DNA of 18,464 bases from Streptosporangiaceae bacterium (GTDB lineage Bacteria > Actinomycetota > Actinomycetes > Streptosporangiales > Streptosporangiaceae), in NCBI GenBank assembly GCA_030039095.1, contig JASHQP010000286.1, forward strand, positions 1-18,464, written 5' to 3'. This document shows, one piece after another, positions 6,951-13,716 of this stretch. A model generated the notes under the pieces. The model was not told the DNA's origin. It searched no databases and saw nothing but the letters and a program-made list of their open reading frames with translations. The first letter of the stretch is position 1, and each line of letters opens with the position of its first letter. The position numbers and the translations under genes are program-made.

Positions 6951-7910
6951 TCACCGGGCCCGCCGCGCCTGGTCCCTGACCAGATCTTCGATATCTTCCG
7001 CCACCCGGGCGGCGGAGAGCCGGTACTTGTCCAGGAGCTGTTCGTTGGGCCCGCTCTCGCCATAGCAGTCGCGGATCCCGAGACGCTTGACGGGGACCGG
7101 GCAGCGGTCGCCGAGCACCTCGGCCACCGCCCCGCCGAGGCCGCCGAGGACGCTCTGCTCCTCGACGGTTATCACCAGGCCGGATGCCTGTGCGGCAGCG
7201 ACGACGGCCGCCTCGTCCAGCGGCTTGATCGTGGGTACGTGCAGCACCCGGACGTCGATGCCGCGGCCGGCCAGGATCTCCGCGGCCTGGCAGACCCGGG
7301 TGGTCTGTACGCCGGTAGAGATCACCGAGGCGTCGCCCCCCTCGCGCACGGTGACCGCGCGGCCCAGGCGGAACGTGTAGCCAGGGCCGAACAGCACGGC
7401 GGACGGCTCGCGGGTGATCTGCATGTACGCCGGGGCATCGACGCGGGCGAGCGCCCGGAGTGCCTGCCGTGCCTCGGTCTGGTCCGCGGGCGCCAGGACC
7501 AGCATGTGCGGGAGCGTACGCATGATGGCCACGTCGTCGAACATCTGGTGGGTCTTGCCGGTCATGCCGGTGAGCAGGCCCGCGTAGCCTCCCATGATCT
7601 TCACGTCGAGCGCTGGCTGGGCGATGAGGACCCGGATGGAGTCGAGCGCCCGGGCCACGGCAAAGCACGAGAACGTGCTGACGTACGGACGGTAGCCGAC
7701 GGTGGCGAGCCCGGCGGCCATCGCGAGCATGTTCTGCTCCGCGATGCCGGCCTGGACGTAGCGGCCGGGGTACGCCGCCTCGAACAGGCTCCCGCCCGTC
7801 GAGCTGCCCACGTCACCGTCCAGCAGCAGGACGCGCGGATCGTCGTGCGCCAGCTCCACCATGGTCTCGCCGAAGACCTGCCGCAGGGCGGGCCCGGCAG
7901 CGAGTGTCAC
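6951..7910 (-). CDS. Transketolase C-terminal subunit (split transketolase family)
   Basis: 319 residues covering the pyrimidine-binding and C-terminal domains of a transketolase. The thiamine-diphosphate-activating glutamate is visible as Glu58 in GIAEQN. DGDVGSSTGG near 31-40 and STFSCFAVARALD near 78-90 are typical of the pyrimidine domain. The C-terminal domain begins near ASVISTG. It must pair with the N-terminal subunit encoded 1 nt upstream to form the active site. The GTG start at 7910 follows the upstream stop (7912-7914) with one base between. Such split enzymes are known in archaea and in carbohydrate catabolic operons, where they transfer two-carbon ketol units. The position inside a regulated operon suggests a dedicated pathway role, not the housekeeping pentose phosphate enzyme. 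Substrate unknown. Confidence 0.9.
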   Translation of the reverse strand: MTLAAGPALRQVFGETMVELAHDDPRVLLLDGDVGSSTGGSLFEAAYPGRYVQAGIAEQNMLAMAAGLATVGYRPYVSTFSCFAVARALDSIRVLIAQPALDVKIMGGYAGLLTGMTGKTHQMFDDVAIMRTLPHMLVLAPADQTEARQALRALARVDAPAYMQITREPSAVLFGPGYTFRLGRAVTVREGGDASVISTGVQTTRVCQAAEILAGRGIDVRVLHVPTIKPLDEAAVVAAAQASGLVITVEEQSVLGGLGGAVAEVLGDRCPVPVKRLGIRDCYGESGPNEQLLDKYRLSAARVAEDIEDLVRDQARRAR

Positions 7911-7911
7911 C

Positions 7912-8814
7912 TCATCGGCTCCCGTCTGACGTCGCCCGGCCCGCCAGCTCCGGGGCGGCCACGGGCGGCGCGGCGAGTTCGTCGAGCGCTCGCCGCAGTT
8001 CGTCCGGGGTCGGCACCCGGCTGTGCCACAGGTAGTCGTTCTCCATGAACGACACGCCCCTGCCCTTCACGGTCCTGGCGATCACGGCCACCGGCGCGCC
8101 GCCGTGCGTCCGCGCCTGCTCCAGCACGCCGATCAGCGACCCGAGGTCGTGACCGTCCACCTCGAGGATCCGCCAGCCGAAGGCCGCCCACCGCTCACGC
8201 AGTTCCCCGTCCCGGTAGGGGGGCAGGCGGCGCCCGGATTCCGGGTCCCGCCAGCCGAACTGCTGCAGCCGGTTGTGATCGACGATGACGATCAGGTTGT
8301 CGAGCCCATACCGCTGCGCCACGTGCGCGCTCTCCCACACGACGCCCTCGTTGCATTCGCCGTCCCCGGCCATGACGAAGGTCTGGAAGTCGTGCCCGCC
8401 CAGCTTCGCGCCGAGCGCTATGCCGACCCCGGCGGCCAGCCCGAGCCCCAGCGAGCCGGTGGACATGTCCAGGCCGGGCAGCAAGGTCATGTCGGGATGC
8501 CCCTGCAGGCGGGAGTCGATCGCGTCGAACGTGCGCAGCTCGGCGGCCGGGAAGTAGCCGCGCAGCGCCAGGACCGCGTACAGGCCGATCGCGCTGTGGC
8601 CCTTGGAGAGAATGAAGCGGTCACGGTCCGGCCAGCGGGGCTCGGCCGGGCGGATCCGCAGCACCCGGAAATACAGCGCGGTCAGGATCTCGACCGCCGA
8701 CATGGGGCCGCCGACATGGCCGCCGCCGGCGTGCGCGACGGACAGCACGATCTCGCGCCGCGCCGCGCGGGCTATCGCCTCCAGGTCGCCGACGTCCGGC
8801 TCAGTCCCGATCAC
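7912..8814 (-). CDS. Transketolase N-terminal subunit (split transketolase family)
   Basis: 300 residues forming the pyrophosphate-binding domain. HAGGGHVGGPMSAVEIL lies near 28-44, SKGHSAIGLYAVL near 70-82 and GHPDM near 105-109. The thiamine-diphosphate/Mg motif is GDG (150-152) to DHN (179-181), with the characteristic GECNEGVVWESA between. GTG 8814 overlaps the end of the cupin gene by 14 nt and has GAGGCGG upstream. The partner subunit begins one base after its stop. The order cupin, N-subunit, C-subunit, LacI makes a compact - strand operon driven by the promoter at 9261-9289. Confidence 0.9.
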   Translation of the reverse strand: MIGTEPDVGDLEAIARAARREIVLSVAHAGGGHVGGPMSAVEILTALYFRVLRIRPAEPRWPDRDRFILSKGHSAIGLYAVLALRGYFPAAELRTFDAIDSRLQGHPDMTLLPGLDMSTGSLGLGLAAGVGIALGAKLGGHDFQTFVMAGDGECNEGVVWESAHVAQRYGLDNLIVIVDHNRLQQFGWRDPESGRRLPPYRDGELRERWAAFGWRILEVDGHDLGSLIGVLEQARTHGGAPVAVIARTVKGRGVSFMENDYLWHSRVPTPDELRRALDELAAPPVAAPELAGRATSDGSR

Positions 8815-9175
8815 GGTAGGCCGCCTCGTAAGAGCCGGGCACGACGGGCGGCGAGAAGGAGCAGACCAGCTCGAGCGGCCCCGGCCCGGCAGAAACCGTC
8901 GCGTGATGCAGGCCAGCCGGGATGTAGACCGTCGTGCCCGGCTCGAGCTCGATGGTGCCCTGCGGCGTGACGAGCCGCCCGTGACCGGCGGTGACGTGGA
9001 CGACCTCTTCCTGGGTCTCGTGCACGTGCCCGTCGGGGGCCGAGCCCTCGGGAAAGACGGCGAGGCCGACCGTGATGTGCTGGGCCGCGGTGTTCTCCGG
9101 CCCGACGCACAGGTACCAGTCCCGGCCGGGGAGCTCATAACGGGCCGCTTGCGCGCGGGCGACGCCTTTGAGCAT
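8801..9175 (-). CDS. Small single-domain cupin protein
   Basis: 124 residues with both cupin motifs. DGHVHETQEEVVHVTAGHG (about 49-66) supplies His50, His52 and a metal-ligand Glu (56 or 57). PGTTVYIPAGLHHATVS (79-95) supplies the last His. A metal-binding beta-barrel is therefore expected; the activity (isomerase, dioxygenase or small-molecule binding) cannot be told from the sequence. ATG 9175 is preceded by GAAGGAGA at good spacing. It is the first gene of the operon with the split transketolase and LacI regulator, with a 5' leader of roughly 80 nt that contains the LacI-type operator. Confidence 0.85.
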   Translation of the reverse strand: MLKGVARAQAARYELPGRDWYLCVGPENTAAQHITVGLAVFPEGSAPDGHVHETQEEVVHVTAGHGRLVTPQGTIELEPGTTVYIPAGLHHATVSAGPGPLELVCSFSPPVVPGSYEAAYRDRD

Positions 9176-9236
9176 GTCCGTCTCCTTCGTTCTGACCCTC
9201 CCCGCCAAGCGGGACTCACCGGGCATTCGCCGCTAG

Positions 9237-9256
9237 TAACGTTTCCGGTAGCGTTA
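9237..9256. promoter_or_regulatory. LacI-type operator of the cupin-transketolase-lacI operon
   Basis: The - strand reads TAACGCTACCGGAAACGTTA, a 20-bp imperfect palindrome centred on CCGG. It matches the site at 10699-10718 in 18 of 20 positions. It lies 4 bp after the -10 box of the promoter at 9261-9289 and covers the expected transcription start, the position of a repressor site. The LacI gene at the end of this operon is the natural candidate to bind it. Confidence 0.75.
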
Positions 9257-9260
9257 CCGA

Positions 9261-9289
9261 AGCCTAAGCTGCGGCCGGATGGCAGTCAA
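9261..9289 (-). promoter_or_regulatory. Predicted promoter of the cupin-transketolase-lacI operon
   Basis: On the - strand a -35 hexamer TTGACT (9289-9284) is followed by 17 nt and a -10 hexamer TAGGCT (9266-9261). Expected start of transcription is about 9254, inside the LacI-type operator. The NCS1 operon has a promoter of the same design. Confidence 0.6.
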
Positions 9290-9294
9290 GGACA

Positions 9295-9318
9295 CCCGGC
9301 GCCGCCGTCGGTGCCGGG
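9295..9318 (-). terminator. Possible terminator hairpin after the class III aminotransferase
   Basis: CCCGGC (9295-9300) and GCCGGG (9313-9318) can pair across a 12-nt loop, about 30 bp after the aminotransferase stop. No U-run follows, so this is weak evidence. It would separate the aminotransferase transcript from the cupin promoter. Confidence 0.25.
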
Positions 9319-9321
9319 CCC

Positions 9322-9357
9322 GCCACGGTCAGGCCGCGGTCGGCCACGGTCAGGCCG
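9322..9357. repeat. 21-bp-period duplication at the aminotransferase stop codon
   Basis: GCCACGGTCAGGCCG occurs at 9322-9336 and 9343-9357. The second copy contains the stop codon of the aminotransferase gene (TGA on the - strand at 9352-9350). The first copy lies just beyond it, so a second TGA follows 21 bases later. This looks like a local slippage duplication. Confidence 0.7.
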
Positions 9358-10600
9358 CCGGCTTCCACTGCCGGGCCACCGCCGCGAGTGCGCGTTCGAA
9401 CGCCGCCGCTGCCACGTCGAGATCCGCATCGGTCACCGCGGTGGACAGGTTGAGCATGCCCCGGGGCGCGGTGTAGACGCCGTTGTTGAGCAGCGCGAGG
9501 TGCAGCAGCGCGGACGGCCGCCGGTCCGCCCGCTCGGCGCTCTCGTAGTCGGCGGGCGGGACGGCCAGGAAGTGCACGTGCATGATCGACCCGGCCCGGG
9601 TCACCGTGACCGTCAGGCCCGCCAGCCGGCCGGCCCTGGTGATGTGCTCCTGGAGCCTGGCCGCCATCCGGTCCAGCCGGGTGATCGCCTCGGTGGTCAG
9701 CAGGTCCATGCTGGCCGCCCCGGCCACCATCGACAGGACGTTCCCGTTGAACGTGCCGGAGTGCATCAGCCGGCGGGGAGACGAGCTCGCGAGCTGCCCG
9801 AGCAGGTCGGCCCGGCCCCCGACGGCACCGACGGGCAGGCCGCCGCCGATGATCTTCCCCATCAAGATCAGGTCCGGGGCCAGGCCCAGCGCCGCGTGCG
9901 TGCCGTGGTAGTGGTTGCGCATCCCCTGGATCTCGTCGAAGACGAACAGCGCGCCCGCGGCCCTCGCGCGGTCCTGCACGGCATGCAGGAAGTCCTCCCG
10001 CGCCGGGACCACGCCGCCGCTGCCCAGGAACGGCTCGGCGAACACCGCGGCCGCGGTCTCGTCCACACCGGCGCGCAGCGCGGCCAGGTCGTTGTAGGGC
10101 AGCCGGATCGTCCTGTCGGACGGGTCGGCAAACCGCTCCCCGGTCCCGTGGTATCCGCCGCTGAACGCCACGATCCGGTCCCGGCCGGTGACGTGCCGGG
10201 CCAGCCGCACGGCGAGCACGGACGCCTCGCTGCCGGAGTTCGTGAACCGGACCAGATCCACCGCGGGCAGCCGGCCCGCCAGTAGTTCGGCGAGCCTCCC
10301 CTGGCTGTGGTGTGGCGCAGGGAAGACGGTCCCGTGCGGCAGCGCCTCCCGCAGCGCCGCGGTGATCCGCGGATGGCCGTGCCCGTGCACCAGGCTCGTG
10401 TAGTTGTTCAGCAGATCGAGATATTCGTTGCCGTCGAGGTCGCGCACCCGGCTGCCGGCACCATCGACGAGCGCCACCGGGTACGGCTCGTAGCCCGCCA
10501 CGGACCGCGTCTCGCCGCCGGGAAGCAAGCCGGTCAGCCTGTCGTGCTCTTCCTTCGATTTCCCGGTCCGGCGGGTAAAGATCTCCTCGACCGATGCCAA
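9350..10600 (-). CDS. Class III pyridoxal-phosphate aminotransferase, glutamate-1-semialdehyde aminotransferase-like
   Basis: 416-residue fold-type I aminotransferase. It starts like glutamate-1-semialdehyde aminomutase relatives (LLPGGETRSVAGYEPYP near 25-41). Ser-Gly-Ser-Glu-Ala for phosphate binding is near 122-126, the PLP-ring aspartate in FDEIQG near 222 and the Schiff-base lysine in LMGKIIGGGLPVGA at about 249. The TTG start at 10600 is well supported by AAAGGAGG seven bases upstream; ATG alternatives are absent nearby. It probably moves an amino group between a catabolic intermediate and a keto acid, not in haem synthesis, because no hem genes are near. It is divergent from the NCS1 operon, so the shared 177-bp region with the LacI-type operator could control it too. 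A 9-bp hairpin sits just before its ribosome binding site. Confidence 0.88.
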   Translation of the reverse strand: MASVEEIFTRRTGKSKEEHDRLTGLLPGGETRSVAGYEPYPVALVDGAGSRVRDLDGNEYLDLLNNYTSLVHGHGHPRITAALREALPHGTVFPAPHHSQGRLAELLAGRLPAVDLVRFTNSGSEASVLAVRLARHVTGRDRIVAFSGGYHGTGERFADPSDRTIRLPYNDLAALRAGVDETAAAVFAEPFLGSGGVVPAREDFLHAVQDRARAAGALFVFDEIQGMRNHYHGTHAALGLAPDLILMGKIIGGGLPVGAVGGRADLLGQLASSSPRRLMHSGTFNGNVLSMVAGAASMDLLTTEAITRLDRMAARLQEHITRAGRLAGLTVTVTRAGSIMHVHFLAVPPADYESAERADRRPSALLHLALLNNGVYTAPRGMLNLSTAVTDADLDVAAAAFERALAAVARQWKPAA

Positions 10601-10618
10601 CGGGCTGCCTCCTTTGCC

Positions 10619-10639
10619 CCGCCCGAGCCGCTCGGGCGG
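10619..10639. promoter_or_regulatory. Hairpin just upstream of the aminotransferase ribosome binding site
   Basis: CCGCCCGAG (10619-10627), loop CCG, CTCGGGCGG (10631-10639): a perfect 9-bp stem. On the - strand it ends 3 nt before AAAGGAGG of the aminotransferase. It could be a leader hairpin tuning translation or a protein-binding palindrome. It has no U-run, so simple termination is unlikely. Confidence 0.4.
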
Positions 10640-10654
10640 CAGCGGACCGCGGTC

Positions 10655-10683
10655 TTGACGTGCGCGAGGGCCGCTCCTAACCT
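10655..10683 (+). promoter_or_regulatory. Predicted promoter of the NCS1 permease operon
   Basis: -35 TTGACG (10655-10660), 17-nt spacer, -10 TAACCT (10678-10683). The expected start is near 10690, giving a leader of about 88 nt. The LacI-type operator lies directly downstream. The design matches the promoter at 9261-9289. Confidence 0.6.
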
Positions 10684-10699
10684 TCTGGTGACTTCTGGT
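10682..10699. repeat. CTTCTGGT direct repeat between promoter and operator
   Basis: CTTCTGGT occurs at 10682-10689 and 10692-10699, exactly 10 bp apart, in the transcription start region of the NCS1 operon. One-turn spacing is typical of tandem protein half-sites. No counterpart is present at the cupin promoter, so this would be specific to the NCS1 arm. Chance duplication is possible. Confidence 0.4.
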
Positions 10700-10718
10700 A
10701 ACGATACCGGAAGCGTTA
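10699..10718. promoter_or_regulatory. LacI-type operator of the NCS1 permease operon
   Basis: The + strand reads TAACGATACCGGAAGCGTTA, a 20-bp palindrome centred on CCGG with 8 of 10 base pairs symmetric. It is shared with the cupin-operon site except for two positions. It sits just after the predicted transcription start, so bound repressor would block initiation or early elongation. It could also affect the divergent aminotransferase gene. Confidence 0.75.
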
Positions 10719-10777
10719 TAGTGGCGCACCGCACCCCGTTTCCCTCGCGCCTCGCAACGGAGAAGGATGGTGGCAAC

Positions 10778-12232
10778 ATGGCACAGGCGGTGACCGCTCC
10801 GGAGAGCGACAAGCCCTTCAAGGTCGAGCAGCGCGGCATCGGCATCGTTCCCGAGGCCGAACGGCACGGGAAGCCGGTGGAGCTGTTCTGGATCTGGGCC
10901 GCGTCCCTGATGGGGATCGTGGACCTGGTGATCGGCGCGGTAGTGATCAGCCTCGGGCTGAGCCTGTGGGCTGCCGTGGCCGCCGTGATCATCGGCAACC
11001 TCTCGTACATCCTGGTCGGCCTGGTGGCCACCAACGGCCCGGCCGCGGGGACCTCGACGATCGTGATCAGCCGTTCGGCGTTCGGCGTCCGCGGCAACGC
11101 GGTGCCGACGTTCTTCAGCTGGTTCACGATCCTGTGCTGGGAGGGGGTCAACGCCGTCGTCGGCACGCTGGCCCTGATCGGCATCTTTTCCACCTACGGC
11201 CTGACCGGAAACGGCTACAAGGTGCTGTCGCTGATCATCTTCATTGTGCTGATGGTCGCCTGGGCGATCTTCGGGCACGCCACGATCGCGTCCATCAACC
11301 GGATCATGACGTACGTGATCGGCATCGCGATGTGCATCGTGCTCGGCTACGGGTTCCAGCACGTGAACTGGGGCTACGGATGGGGGCACCTGGCCGGCAG
11401 CAACAAGGCCACGACGTTCGTGCTCGCGGTCATGATCGTGGCGGCGGCCAACGGCCTGGCGTTCACCAACATGCCCGCCGACTACTCGCGCTACCTGCCG
11501 CGCGATGCCAGCCGGACCAAGATCGCGCTGTACACCGCGCTCGGCGCGTTCCTGCCCGCGACGATCCTCAACGCCGCGGGCGCGATCATCGGCACCAAGC
11601 TGAACGCGTTCGACCCGGTGAGCTCGCTGGCAGCGGTCATGCCGCACTGGTTCCACTTCCTGTTCCTGATCATCGCGATCGTGTCGATGATCTGGGCCAA
11701 CATCGTCAACACCTACAGCTCCGGGCTGAACCTGCAGGCGATGGGGGTGCGGATCGCGCGCTACAAGACCGTGCTCATCGACGCCGTGGTCGCGGCCGGA
11801 TTCGTCTGCTACGCGCTGTGGATCAGCAACTTCGTCGACAGCCTGGAGAACTTCCTCGCGCTGATGATCTGGTGGATCGCCCCGTGGACGGCCATCTACC
11901 TGGTCGACACCTACCTGCGGCGGTTCCGCTACCGCAGCGAGGACCTGCTGAAGAGCGGCGGCGGGCTGTACTGGTTCAGCAACGGCGTCAACTGGAGTGC
12001 GCTTGCCGCGCTCGTGCTCGGGGCGGGGGCCGCGGTGCTGTTCACCGACGCGACGCTGTTCGCCAGCCCGCTGACGACCGGCCCGCTCGGCGGCATGGAC
12101 TGGTCCATCCCGGCCGGGATGATCGTCGGCGGCCTGGCCTATTACCTGCTGGCCAGGCACACGATCGCCCGCCAGGGCGCCTCGGCCGCGGACACGGTGC
12201 CCGCCACGGGCGCCGCCGAGGGAGTCTCGTGA
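10778..12232 (+). CDS. NCS1-family permease (purine/cytosine or related N-heterocycle transporter)
   Basis: 484-residue membrane protein with about 12 hydrophobic segments. The N-terminus PEAERHGKPVELFWIWAASL is characteristic of bacterial NCS1 (nucleobase:cation symporter-1) cytosine/purine permeases. Family members import cytosine, purines, hydantoins, allantoin, uracil, thiamine or pyridoxine. The precise ligand cannot be read from the sequence, but the two downstream amidohydrolases point to a nitrogen heterocycle. ATG 10778 has GAGAAGGA upstream; an ATG at 10767 is out of frame. It is the first gene of a + strand operon of at least eight genes and overlaps the next gene by GTGA. The leader contains a LacI-type operator, so import is probably induced by the pathway substrate. 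Confidence 0.9.
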   Translation: MAQAVTAPESDKPFKVEQRGIGIVPEAERHGKPVELFWIWAASLMGIVDLVIGAVVISLGLSLWAAVAAVIIGNLSYILVGLVATNGPAAGTSTIVISRSAFGVRGNAVPTFFSWFTILCWEGVNAVVGTLALIGIFSTYGLTGNGYKVLSLIIFIVLMVAWAIFGHATIASINRIMTYVIGIAMCIVLGYGFQHVNWGYGWGHLAGSNKATTFVLAVMIVAAANGLAFTNMPADYSRYLPRDASRTKIALYTALGAFLPATILNAAGAIIGTKLNAFDPVSSLAAVMPHWFHFLFLIIAIVSMIWANIVNTYSSGLNLQAMGVRIARYKTVLIDAVVAAGFVCYALWISNFVDSLENFLALMIWWIAPWTAIYLVDTYLRRFRYRSEDLLKSGGGLYWFSNGVNWSALAALVLGAGAAVLFTDATLFASPLTTGPLGGMDWSIPAGMIVGGLAYYLLARHTIARQGASAADTVPATGAAEGVS

Positions 12233-13716
12233 GCGAGCCGGAACGGATAGTCATACGGGCCGGGTGGGTGGTCCCGGTCGACCCTGGCTTCAGCGTCATC
12301 CGCGACGGCGAGGTCGTGGTCTCCGGCGGCGTGGTGGTTTCGGCCGGGGCCAGGGGCCACGCGGCGCGCGGCGCGCACCCGGCCGGGACCACGGTGCTGG
12401 AGTTCCCCGGGCACGCGCTGCTGCCAGGCCTGGTCAACGTGCACACGCACGTGGCAGGCTGCCTGTTCCGCGGGCTGACCGAGGATCGCTCGGACGGCTT
12501 CTACGGGCTGGCGCTGCCGATGGAGCGCTATCTCGACGCCGAGGCGACCTACCTGCTGAGCCGGCTGGGCATCGCGGAGGTGATGCTCGCCGGGTGCACG
12601 GTCATCCACGAGATCTACCATCACATGGCGGATACCGCTCGCGCGGCGGCCGAGCTGGGCGTGCGGGCGCAGCTGGCCATGAAGGTGTTCGACACCGACC
12701 TGCCCAGCATCGGTACCGGCGAGCGGCGCCAGATCCCGGCGGAGGGCGAGCGCAGGCTGCAGCAGAACATCGAGCTCTACGACAGGTGGGACGGCGCCGC
12801 GGACGGGCGGCTGCGGGTGCGCTTCGGCGCGCACGCGGCCGACACCTGCTCGCCGCGATTGCTGGCGATGATCCGGACGGAGGCACAGGCCAGGGGCGCG
12901 GGCCGGCACATCCACGTGGCGCAGAGCCCGGAGGAACGAGACTTCATGGCCGAGGCGCACGGCACCGGGTCGATCGAGTTCCTCGGCGACCAGGGCTTCC
13001 TCGGCCCCGACGTGGTGCTGGCACACGTCGCCTACGCGACGCAGGCGGGGATAGGACTGCTCGCGCGGACCGGTACCCCGGTCGCGCACTGCCCGGCCAT
13101 CCTGGCCAAGCGCGGGCGCTTCGCACCGGTGCGGGCGCTCTACGAGGCCGGGATCCGGGTCGGCTGGGGCACCGACTGGGTGACGATGGACCCGTGGGAC
13201 ATGATGCGCTTCGGCATCAGTGTCACCCGGGTCGCCGAGCAGCGGATCGACGTGCTCAGCGCCAGGGAGGCACTGTGGCGGCTGACGATGGGCAGCGCGG
13301 GCACCCTCGGCATCGACCGGCAGGTCGGCTCGCTGGAACCGGGCAAGCAGGCCGACCTGATCCTGGTCGACCTGCGCCAGCCGCACCTGACGCCGCTGCA
13401 CGACCCGGTCGCCACCCTGGTCTACAACGCTTCCGGGCGGGACGTCACCCACGTCATGATCGGGGGCAGGCTTGTGGTGGCCGACCGGCAGCTGCAGACC
13501 GCGTCCGCCGACGAGATCATCGACGCGGCCCAGGGGGCGGCCAGCCGGATCTGGGACGCCGCGGGGCTGCCGCCCCCCGGCGCGGGCCTCACCCCGACCT
13601 GGCCGCTCCCGACCTGGCCGGCCCCACTTCCGGCCGGGTCCCCGCCCGGGCCGGCCCCACTTCCGGCCGGGCCACCCCCGCCCAGGCCGGACGGACATGG
13701 AGGATCGAATGCCTGA
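12229..13716 (+). CDS. Amidohydrolase, ATZ/TRZ-like, with proline-rich tail
   Basis: 495-residue metal-dependent hydrolase of the amidohydrolase superfamily. Candidate ligands are His72 and His74 (VNVHTHVAG), His229 (HIHVAQ), His266 (LAHVAYA) and Asp316 (GWGTDW). The arrangement fits one-metal cytosine-deaminase/chlorohydrolase relatives. Unusually, the HxxE position usually filled by the catalytic glutamate is glutamine (HVAQ, Gln232), and the usual HCPxSN loop reads HCPAILAKRG. Its reaction may therefore differ from a standard deaminase. The C-terminal 45-50 residues are a Pro/Ala/Gly/Trp repeat (PAPLPAG twice), absent from typical members. It starts at GTG overlapping the NCS1 stop and overlaps the SDR start by 8 nt. 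Acts in the cytoplasm, probably on the imported compound. Confidence 0.87.
   Translation: MSEPERIVIRAGWVVPVDPGFSVIRDGEVVVSGGVVVSAGARGHAARGAHPAGTTVLEFPGHALLPGLVNVHTHVAGCLFRGLTEDRSDGFYGLALPMERYLDAEATYLLSRLGIAEVMLAGCTVIHEIYHHMADTARAAAELGVRAQLAMKVFDTDLPSIGTGERRQIPAEGERRLQQNIELYDRWDGAADGRLRVRFGAHAADTCSPRLLAMIRTEAQARGAGRHIHVAQSPEERDFMAEAHGTGSIEFLGDQGFLGPDVVLAHVAYATQAGIGLLARTGTPVAHCPAILAKRGRFAPVRALYEAGIRVGWGTDWVTMDPWDMMRFGISVTRVAEQRIDVLSAREALWRLTMGSAGTLGIDRQVGSLEPGKQADLILVDLRQPHLTPLHDPVATLVYNASGRDVTHVMIGGRLVVADRQLQTASADEIIDAAQGAASRIWDAAGLPPPGAGLTPTWPLPTWPAPLPAGSPPGPAPLPAGPPPPRPDGHGGSNA
13593..13671. repeat. Tandem GC-rich repeats encoding the proline-rich amidohydrolase tail
   Basis: CCCGACCTGGCCG occurs at 13593-13605 and 13608-13620. 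A 23-bp unit starting GGCCGGCCCCACTTCC occurs at 13616-13638 and 13649-13671 (33-bp period, 11 codons). Both periods are multiples of three, so the frame is preserved. The result is a repeated PAPLPAG peptide. The tract ends about 28 bp before the SDR ribosome binding site. Confidence 0.75.

Noticed and set aside
6908..7063. Earlier start for the LacI-family regulator
   Set aside because: The added residues overlap the transketolase gene and are unlike any LacI N-terminus; GTG 6907 places the HTH near residue 11.
10601..12160. N-terminal extension of the class III aminotransferase frame over the NCS1 gene
   Set aside because: The extension is the complement of a clear membrane protein; the TTG at 10600 has a strong AAAGGAGG and gives the normal family length.
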